A DNA stretch of 64,000 bases from Brevundimonas sp. (lineage in GTDB: Bacteria; Pseudomonadota; Alphaproteobacteria; Caulobacterales; Caulobacteraceae), in contig NZ_JAIYCP010000010.1 of NCBI RefSeq assembly GCF_027487935.1, forward strand, positions 62,001 to 126,000, read 5' to 3'. Below, piece after piece: positions 57,843 through 64,000 of the stretch; within the stretch, counting starts at the first letter, position 1; every line of letters begins with the position of its first letter. The translations under genes and the position numbers were made by a program. Under the pieces are notes generated by a model that worked only from the letters and a program-made list of their open reading frames with translations, made no database searches and was not told the DNA's origin.

Positions 57843-60800
57843 CTAGTCCAGCGTGCGCTTGATCTCTTCGACGGTGAAGCACTCGATGTAGTCGCCGGCC
57901 TTGATGTCCTGGAAGCCCTGGAAATGCATGCCGCACTCCTGGCCCGACGGGACCTCGTTGACCTCGTCCTTGAAGCGCTTGAGCGTGGTGAGCGTGCCCA
58001 GTTCCAGAACCACGACGTCGTCGCGGATGATCCGGACCTTGGCCCCCTTGCGGACCACGCCTTCGGACACCCGACAACCGGCGATCTTGCCGGTCTTGGA
58101 GATGTCGAACACCTGCAGCACCGCGGCGTTGCCGAGGAAGGTTTCGCGTTGCAGCGGGGCCAGCATGCCCGAGAGCACGCCCTTCATGTCGTCGAGCAGA
58201 TCGTAGATGATCGAATAGTAGCGGATCTCCACGCCCTCGCGGTCGGCCAGGTCGCGGGCCTGTTTCGAGGCGCGGACGTTGAAGCCGAGGATCGGTGCAC
58301 CGGCCGACTTGGCCAGCTGGACGTCGCTCTCGGTGATACCGCCGGCACCCGAATAGACGGTGCGCGCGCGGACCTCCTCGTTGCCCATCTTCTCGAGCGA
58401 GCCGACGATGGCCTCGGCCGAGCCCTGGACGTCGGCCTTGATGAGGACCGGCAGCTCCGAGACCTTCTTGGAATGCAGCTTGGACATCATGTCGACCAGC
58501 GAGACCTGGTTGATGCCGCCCGTGGCCTTCTCGCGCTTCACGCGGTCGCGATATTCGGTCAGCTCGCGGGCGCGGGCTTCGGATTCCACGACGGCGAGGG
58601 GTTCGCCGGGGCTGGGGGCCTCGTTCAGGCCGAGGATCTCGACCGGAACCGACGGACCGGCTTCGGTCAGCTGTTCGTTACGCTCGTTCAGCAGGGCGCG
58701 AACCTTGCCCCAGGCCGAACCGGCCACAACGATGTCACCGCGGCGCAGGGTGCCGCGCTTGACCAGCACGGTGGCGACGGGGCCGCGGCCCTTGTCCAGC
58801 TTGGCCTCGATGACCACGCCTTCCGAGGAGCGTTCCGGATCGGCCTTGAGGTCCATCATCTCGGCCTGCACCAGGATGGCGTCGATCAGGCCGTCCAGGT
58901 TGGTGCGGTTCTTGGCCGAGACCTCGATGATCTGGGTGTCGCCGCCCAGGCTCTCGGCGATGACTTCATACTGCAGCAGTTCGTTGACGACCTTGAGCGG
59001 ATTGGCGTCCGGCTTGTCGATCTTGTTGACCGCCACGATGATCGGGGCATTGGCCGCCTTGGCGTGCTGGATGGCCTCGATGGTCTGGGGCATGACGCCG
59101 TCGTCGGCTGCCACGACCAGCACCACGATGTCGGTCACATTGGCACCGCGCGCCCGCATCGCCGAGAAGGCGGCGTGGCCGGGGGTGTCGAGGAAGGTGA
59201 CGCGATCGTCGCTGGGCAGGCGAACCTGATAGGCGCCGATGTGCTGGGTGATGCCGCCGGCTTCGCCCGAGGCGACGTCGGTGGTGCGCAGGGCGTCCAG
59301 CAGGGAGGTCTTGCCGTGGTCGACGTGGCCCATGATGGCCACGACCGGCGCACGCGGCGTGGTCGCCTCGTCGTCGATCGCATCTGACAGGAAGCCGGCC
59401 TCGACGTCCGACTCCGAAACGCGCTTCACGGCCATGCCGAACTCGTCGGCGACCAGTTCGGCCGTGTCGGTGTCGATGACGTCGTTGATCTTCATCATCA
59501 GGCCCTGCTTCATCAGGAATTTGATGATGTCGACGCCGCGCACGGCCATCCGGTTGGACAGCTCCTGCACGGTGATGACGTCAGGGATGACGACTTCGCG
59601 CGGACGGTTCGGGGCGTCGGTGGAGCCACCCTTGCGCTTTTCTTTTTCGCGTTCGCGGGCGCGGCGGACCGAGGCCAGCGAGCGCATCCGCTCGGCCGTG
59701 TCACCGTCGCCGGCGACGGACTGGATGGTCAGGCGGCCTTCGCGGCGCTTGGGCTCGCCGCGGGTGCGGCTGACGGCCTTTCCGGCGTCCGAGAAACGCT
59801 TGTCGCGATCATCCTCGGGCTTGACCGGCCGGGCGAAGCCGCCGCCGGGCGCGCGGCTGGGACGGGCGACCTCGGCCTGGGCCGGGGGGGCGTTCGGGGT
59901 CGGGCGGCCGCCCGGTCCCGTGCGCGGGCCGGGACGCGCCGCCCCCGGTGCCGGGCGCGGGGTCAGGGCCGAATAGCGGACCGGCTCGGCCGGACGGCTG
60001 GTCGGCCGGGCCGGAGCGGCGGGACGGTCAGAATAGGCCCGTTCGCCGCCACCCATGGCTTCCTCACGGGCGGAGCGACCGCCGAAAGCCGGTCCGGCGG
60101 GTGCGCGGGACGCACCGGGCGCCTTGGGCACACGCTGGCCGAAATTGACCACGGGACGCGCCGGCGGGGCCGGACGGACGGGGGCGGCCGGCGCAGGGGC
60201 CGGGGGTGGAGCGGCAGACTCCACCGGAGCCGGGGTCGGCGCGACCGGAGCGGCCGGTGCCGCGGTCGGCGCGGCGGCGGGCGCGCGCCGGACCGGAGCG
60301 GGCGCGGCGGCGGCCAGTTTGGCGGCTTCGGCACGGGCGGCCTCGGCGGCGGCGCGGGCGGCAGCGGCTTCTGCCTGGGCAGCACTGGCGGCCTGGGCGG
60401 TGGCGGCGGCCTGCTCATGCGCGGCCTGGTCGCGGCGCGCCTGCTCGGCGGCGGCGGTCTGGGCGCGCTGGGCCTGGGCCTGGGTGGCCAGTTCAATGGC
60501 GCGGCGACGGGCCTCCTGTTCCTCGTTCGACAGGCGGCCGCCGGCGGGACCCGCCGGGGCGGCCGGACGCGCGGCCTGGGGCGCAGGCGCGTCCGTGCGG
60601 GGACGGGCGGCGACGTCGAAGCCCTGCGGGCGTTGATGCCCGGGCACGGCACCGGCACGGCGCTTGGTCTCGACCACCACGGTCTTGGTGCGGCCGTGGC
60701 TGAAGCTCTGGCGCACAGTGCCGGTCGAAACCGATCCTGCCTGCCGGGGCTTCAGGCTCAGCGGTGCCCGCGGACCCGTCGTGGACGGCGTTCCGGTGGG

Positions 60801-60845
60801 CGCCTGCGGTGCGCCGTCGTTGGTCTTGTCGTTCTCGTCAGTCAT
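57843..60845 (-). CDS. infB: Translation initiation factor IF-2
   Basis: The 1000-residue GTPase brings fMet-tRNA to the 30S subunit. The C-terminal half is conserved: G1 in [17 protein letters not shown] (about 508), G3 [10 protein letters not shown]4 NKIDKP and G5 SAKN. The N-terminal 380 residues are low-complexity, rich in Ala/Pro/Arg, with long runs of AA, APA and RRA, typical of alphaproteobacterial IF-2 and probably disordered. The start is ATG at 60845. A perfect 8-bp hairpin lies just upstream. Confidence 0.96.
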   Translation of the reverse strand: MTDENDKTNDGAPQAPTGTPSTTGPRAPLSLKPRQAGSVSTGTVRQSFSHGRTKTVVVETKRRAGAVPGHQRPQGFDVAARPRTDAPAPQAARPAAPAGPAGGRLSNEEQEARRRAIELATQAQAQRAQTAAAEQARRDQAAHEQAAATAQAASAAQAEAAAARAAAEAARAEAAKLAAAAPAPVRRAPAAAPTAAPAAPVAPTPAPVESAAPPPAPAPAAPVRPAPPARPVVNFGQRVPKAPGASRAPAGPAFGGRSAREEAMGGGERAYSDRPAAPARPTSRPAEPVRYSALTPRPAPGAARPGPRTGPGGRPTPNAPPAQAEVARPSRAPGGGFARPVKPEDDRDKRFSDAGKAVSRTRGEPKRREGRLTIQSVAGDGDTAERMRSLASVRRAREREKEKRKGGSTDAPNRPREVVIPDVITVQELSNRMAVRGVDIIKFLMKQGLMMKINDVIDTDTAELVADEFGMAVKRVSESDVEAGFLSDAIDDEATTPRAPVVAIMGHVDHGKTSLLDALRTTDVASGEAGGITQHIGAYQVRLPSDDRVTFLDTPGHAAFSAMRARGANVTDIVVLVVAADDGVMPQTIEAIQHAKAANAPIIVAVNKIDKPDANPLKVVNELLQYEVIAESLGGDTQIIEVSAKNRTNLDGLIDAILVQAEMMDLKADPERSSEGVVIEAKLDKGRGPVATVLVKRGTLRRGDIVVAGSAWGKVRALLNERNEQLTEAGPSVPVEILGLNEAPSPGEPLAVVESEARARELTEYRDRVKREKATGGINQVSLVDMMSKLHSKKVSELPVLIKADVQGSAEAIVGSLEKMGNEEVRARTVYSGAGGITESDVQLAKSAGAPILGFNVRASKQARDLADREGVEIRYYSIIYDLLDDMKGVLSGMLAPLQRETFLGNAAVLQVFDISKTGKIAGCRVSEGVVRKGAKVRIIRDDVVVLELGTLTTLKRFKDEVNEVPSGQECGMHFQGFQDIKAGDYIECFTVEEIKRTLD

Positions 60846-60862
60846 CCGGTCGCTTTACTGGG

Positions 60863-60883
60863 GACGGCGGGTGATCCGCCGTC
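60863..60883 (-). promoter_or_regulatory. Hairpin ahead of the infB start
   Basis: GACGGCGG / CCGCCGTC pairs around a 5-nt loop, ending 18 nt before the infB ATG on the minus strand. It may influence ribosome access or separate ylxR and infB translation. Confidence 0.4.
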
Positions 60884-60925
60884 GTCTCGTTCAAACACAA
60901 AAAGCCGCGCGTCGCCCGGCCCCCA

Positions 60926-61594
60926 TCAGGGAGCAGAACCCCGCCCGTCCAAAACCTTGTTCGGGGCCTCAGCCGGCTCACCACCCCATTCCGGGGGCAG
61001 AAGCGGTCGAAATCCCGCCAGTCGTTCGACCTCTATGGTCCAGCGATCGGCCCGCCCGCCCTCAAGCAGGACGGCGTGTATCGCATTTTCCAGCCCAAGG
61101 GCCAAACCCAAATCGTCCGCCGTGAAGACGCCGCAGACTTTCGGGGCGGGCGTCATGTGTTTCGCCAGCGAAAGCAGCTTGCCGCGACCGTCCGCGGACC
61201 CGTCCGCCGCCTCTATGATCCATGCGGCCTTGCCCGACCGGATCGTGGCCAGGGATTTCTCGAAGCCGGAGATGAGCACCCCCTCGCGCCGGGCAAGCCC
61301 CAGCTGGTCCAGACAGCGGCGGAACAGCAGGCTTTCGACCATGTCCGCCAGGTCGGCGGCGGGCTTCATCGGGGCCTTTGCCGCGCGCGAGAACAGGTTC
61401 TTCTTCACCGCCGTCTCGATGGAGGCGCGGTCTGCCGCGACCCAGAGGCCGCGGCCCGGCAGCTTGCGCGCCAGATCGGGGGCGACCGAACCGTCCGGAG
61501 CGGCGACAAAGCGGATCAGGCGAGATTCATCCATGACCTCGTGGGTGACGAGGTCGCGTCTCTCTCTATCTAACGTCGCTTCGCGCAGACTCAT
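60926..61594 (-). CDS. YlxR-type RNA-binding protein with L7Ae-like half
   Basis: The 222-residue protein has an N-terminal YlxR (DUF448) domain: SRLIRFVAAPDGSVAPDLARKLPGRGLWVAADRASI. The C-terminal half (FRRCLDQLGLARREGVLISGFEKSLATIRSGKAAWIIEAADGS) is ribosomal protein L7Ae-like. This two-domain form is common in alphaproteobacteria, replacing the separate ylxR and ylxQ genes of Bacillus (family knowledge). It lies 18 nt after nusA and is cotranscribed with it. Confidence 0.9.
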   Translation of the reverse strand: MSLREATLDRERRDLVTHEVMDESRLIRFVAAPDGSVAPDLARKLPGRGLWVAADRASIETAVKKNLFSRAAKAPMKPAADLADMVESLLFRRCLDQLGLARREGVLISGFEKSLATIRSGKAAWIIEAADGSADGRGKLLSLAKHMTPAPKVCGVFTADDLGLALGLENAIHAVLLEGGRADRWTIEVERLAGFRPLLPPEWGGEPAEAPNKVLDGRGSAP

Positions 61595-61612
61595 GGAGGG
61601 TCCGGTTTCCCA

Positions 61613-63337
61613 TCACGCGTTTTCGGGCTGGTCGGGATCCCCGGCGGCTTCGGCTTCCTCGCCTTCCGGCGCGGCGGCGAAGACGGCGTCGGCGTCGTAT
61701 TCGCCCTCGGCCAGCTCTTCCTCGTATTCCGGCTCCGGCGGCTGCGGCAGCTCCGAGGCATCGATCCAGCCGGCCACGACGCGGGCCTGGAGGATCAGCA
61801 TCTCGGCCTCTTCCTGGGCCAGGTTGAAGCTTTCCAGAACGCCCGGGACCTTGGTCCGTTCGCCGTTCTTCACCTCATAGCCGCCACGGATTTCGTCGGT
61901 GGCCAGATCGGCCAGGTCCTCGACGGTCTTTACCCCGCCCTCGCCCAGGGCGACGGCGATGGCACCGGTGACGCCGGGAACGGCCATCACCTCGTCCAGC
62001 ACGCCCAGCTCGACGCGTCTGGCATCGAGGATGGCGGCCTGACGGTCGAGGAAGTCGCGGGCGCGGGCCTGCAGTTCCTCGGCGGTGTCCTCGTCGAAGC
62101 CCTCGATGTCGGAAATTTCGTAGGATTCCACGAAGGCCAGGTCTTCCACCGTGGCGAAGCCTTCGGTGACCAGCAGCTGGGCGATGACCTCGTCCACATC
62201 CAGGGCTTCCTGGAACAGGGCGGTGCGCTCGCTGAACTCGCGCTGGCGGCGCTCGGAGTCCTGGCTCTCGGTGATGATGTCGATCTGCCAGCCGGTCAGC
62301 TGGCTGGCCAGGCGGACGTTCTGGCCGCGGCGGCCGATGGCCAGCGACAGCTGTTCGTCGGGCACGACCACCTCGACGCGGTCGGCCTCTTCGTCGAGCA
62401 CGACCTTGGAGACCTCGGCCGGGGCCAGGGCGTTGACGATGAAGGTGGGCTCGTCCGGGTTCCACTGGATGATGTCGATCTTCTCGCCCTGCAGTTCGGC
62501 GACGACCGCCTGGACCCGCGAGCCGCGCATGCCGACGCAGGCACCGACCGGATCGATGGAGGAGTCGTTCGACAGCACGGCCATCTTGGCGCGCGAGCCG
62601 GCATCGCGGGCGGCGGCGCGGATCTCGATCACGCCGTCGTAGACTTCCGGAACTTCCTGGGCGAACAGCTTGGCCATGAAGCCGGGGTGTGAACGCGACA
62701 GCATGACCTGCGGGCCCTTGGCCTCGGCGCGGACGTCATAGATGTAGGTGCGGATCCGGTCGCCGATGTTGAACACTTCGCGCGGGATGGAGTCGTTGCG
62801 GCGCATGATGCCCTCGCCCCGGCCCAGGTCGACGACGGTGTTGCCGTATTCGACGCGCTTGACGGTGCCGTTGACGATCTCGCCGACGCGGTCCTTGAAC
62901 TCTTCGTACTGGTTGGCGCGCTCGGCGTCGCGGACCTTGCCGGTCACGACCTGGCGGGCCATCTGGGTCTGCACCCGGCCGAATTCGAACGGCGGCAGGT
63001 TCTCGATATACTCCTTGCCGACAAAGGCTTCCGGATCGCGTTTGGAGGCGTCGGTCAGGCGGACCATGGCGGAGTCGTTGAACTCTTCCAGCTCGTCTTC
63101 CGGCTGCCAGTCATCGGCCACGATGGTGACGTGACGCGTCAGGGACATTTCGCCCGACTTGATGTCGATCTTGGCGCGGATGTCGTGATGGGCACCGTAG
63201 CGCGACTTGGCACCCTTCTGGATCGCTTCCTCGATCGCCTCGACGACGATCTCCTTGTCGATGTTCTTTTCGCGCGCGACCGCATCGGCGATCGTCAGCA
63301 GTTCGAGTCGGTTCGCGGAAACGCCGGCTACAGCCAT
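61613..63337 (-). CDS. nusA: Transcription elongation/termination factor NusA
   Basis: The 574-residue protein has the N-terminal RNA polymerase-binding domain, S1 ([23 protein letters not shown]), KH1 and KH2 ([32 protein letters not shown], and [24 protein letters not shown]), and two C-terminal helix-hairpin-helix repeats, then an acidic tail ([16 protein letters not shown]). It acts with RNA polymerase in pausing, termination and antitermination. Its start is 3 nt after the rimP stop. Confidence 0.97.
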   Translation of the reverse strand: MAVAGVSANRLELLTIADAVAREKNIDKEIVVEAIEEAIQKGAKSRYGAHHDIRAKIDIKSGEMSLTRHVTIVADDWQPEDELEEFNDSAMVRLTDASKRDPEAFVGKEYIENLPPFEFGRVQTQMARQVVTGKVRDAERANQYEEFKDRVGEIVNGTVKRVEYGNTVVDLGRGEGIMRRNDSIPREVFNIGDRIRTYIYDVRAEAKGPQVMLSRSHPGFMAKLFAQEVPEVYDGVIEIRAAARDAGSRAKMAVLSNDSSIDPVGACVGMRGSRVQAVVAELQGEKIDIIQWNPDEPTFIVNALAPAEVSKVVLDEEADRVEVVVPDEQLSLAIGRRGQNVRLASQLTGWQIDIITESQDSERRQREFSERTALFQEALDVDEVIAQLLVTEGFATVEDLAFVESYEISDIEGFDEDTAEELQARARDFLDRQAAILDARRVELGVLDEVMAVPGVTGAIAVALGEGGVKTVEDLADLATDEIRGGYEVKNGERTKVPGVLESFNLAQEEAEMLILQARVVAGWIDASELPQPPEPEYEEELAEGEYDADAVFAAAPEGEEAEAAGDPDQPENA

Positions 63338-63340
63338 GGT

Positions 63341-63889
63341 CTAGTCCTCGGTCTCTTCAGAGTTGTCGTTACGGGCGGCGCGCTTTTCGGCACCCGCCTT
63401 CATCAGTTCGTCGGTCAGCACCAGTTTGGCGTCGACCAGCCAGGCGAAGGGAATGAGGGCGGTGTCCTCCTCCCCCTCCAGATCCATGGCGACATGGTCG
63501 CCGTCGGTCCCGGCGATCATGCCCTTGAACCGCTTGCGGCCCTCGATCATGCGATCACTTTCCAGCCGCGCCTCAAAGCCCTCGAACAGGTCGAAATCCG
63601 TCAGGCGGGTCAGGGGGCGATCGACGCCGGGCGAGGACACTTCCAGCAGATATTCGCCGGCGATCGGGTCGGCGGCGTCGAACACCTCCGACACGGCGCG
63701 GCTCAGGCGGGCGCATTCCTCGACGGCGATGTCGTGATCGCCGGGCCGTTCGGCCATGATCTGCAGCCGCCGGCGCAGGGTGCCGCCCATCAGGCGCACG
63801 CGCACGATGTCGAGACCCAGGCTCTCGGCCACGGGTTCGATCAGCTCCAGCAGCTGGCGGTCTTCGGCGGTCTTGGCCTTCAAGGTCAT
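63341..63889 (-). CDS. rimP: Ribosome maturation factor RimP
   Basis: The 182-residue protein helps 30S assembly. The ATG at 63889 starts a standard RimP N-terminus ([34 protein letters not shown]), followed by [23 protein letters not shown] and [17 protein letters not shown] frame extending to 63964 crosses a terminator hairpin and is rejected. It is the first gene of the rimP-nusA-ylxR-infB operon. Confidence 0.95.
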   Translation of the reverse strand: MTLKAKTAEDRQLLELIEPVAESLGLDIVRVRLMGGTLRRRLQIMAERPGDHDIAVEECARLSRAVSEVFDAADPIAGEYLLEVSSPGVDRPLTRLTDFDLFEGFEARLESDRMIEGRKRFKGMIAGTDGDHVAMDLEGEEDTALIPFAWLVDAKLVLTDELMKAGAEKRAARNDNSEETED

Positions 63890-63931
63890 TCTCTTGCCGG
63901 CCACCACGCAGGCGCCGGAGGATAGTCCAAT

Positions 63932-63960
63932 AAAAAAGCGGCGGGCCCGACGGCCGCCGC
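63932..63960 (-). terminator. Terminator upstream of rimP
   Basis: GCGGCGG / CCGCCGC with a loop is followed on the minus strand by TTTTTT. It ends a transcript coming from outside the window, so rimP needs a promoter between here and its start, or the hairpin is an attenuator. Confidence 0.75.
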
Positions 63961-64000
63961 TCAAACGGCGCCGTTAGGACGCCGGTCTAACGATGTGAGG

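Overview
The window is about 64 kb of GC-rich chromosomal DNA with dense, short-spaced genes and strong third-position GC bias. The gene content points to an alphaproteobacterium of the Caulobacterales, most like Brevundimonas (inference): a CpdR-type single-domain regulator, ChvI/ChvG followed by HprK, EIIA-Man and HPr, a RegB/RegA pair beside a SCO protein, aerobic CobT, MotA without an adjacent MotB, and DUF599, ExoD and SLC13 proteins. I see no prophage, plasmid, transposase or CRISPR array. Nearly everything is housekeeping or conserved accessory chromosome.

Layout. 1-9.5 kb: a YadG-type ABC ATPase cut by the window edge, a lipocalin lipoprotein, a sorbosone-dehydrogenase-like lipoprotein, a small secreted protein, a FATP-type acyl-CoA synthetase, motA, two paralogous Ala/Pro-rich mini-lipoproteins each with its own terminator, mnmC and a DUF6491 protein. 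9.5-16 kb: methylmalonyl-CoA mutase (mutA-mutB), tRNA-Val(GAC), cpdR, N-formylglutamate amidohydrolase, a strong small-RNA candidate (14689-14769, minus), a DUF599 protein and ppa. 16-25.8 kb: cobT, coq7-dsbB, exoD, gloA, a 750-bp repeat-rich gap, a DUF885 protein, a zinc-ribbon protein and a large conserved protein of unknown function. 25.9-31 kb: chvI-chvG-hprK-EIIA-ptsH, joined by overlaps, then an SLC13 transporter. 31-37 kb: trhO, tRNA-Ala(CGC) with a clear promoter, yggT, 3-hydroxyacyl-CoA dehydrogenase, two membrane proteins and hisS. 37-52 kb: M13 peptidase, CPA2 antiporter, TetR regulator, Rieske oxygenase, exported alpha/beta hydrolase, PBP1A, YgjP-like peptidase, PHA depolymerase, and SCO divergent from regB-regA. 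52-64 kb, all minus strand: rimP-nusA-ylxR-infB-[two envelope genes]-rbfA-truB-rpsO-pnp.

Functional links. Acyl-CoA synthetase, hydroxyacyl-CoA dehydrogenase, PHA depolymerase and methylmalonyl-CoA mutase imply fatty-acid, PHB and propionyl-CoA metabolism. CobT fits the mutase's B12 need. ChvGI/HprK/PTS and RegBA/SCO are envelope/carbon and redox sensing modules. The right end is the classic transcription-translation operon.

The least explained elements are the candidate sRNA at 14.7 kb (full promoter, CCUCCC linker and terminator), a 35-bp palindromic repeat family with one copy present identically 31 kb away, the paired mini-lipoproteins, the two envelope genes inside the infB-rbfA interval, and the His-rich mature N-termini shared by three exported enzymes.
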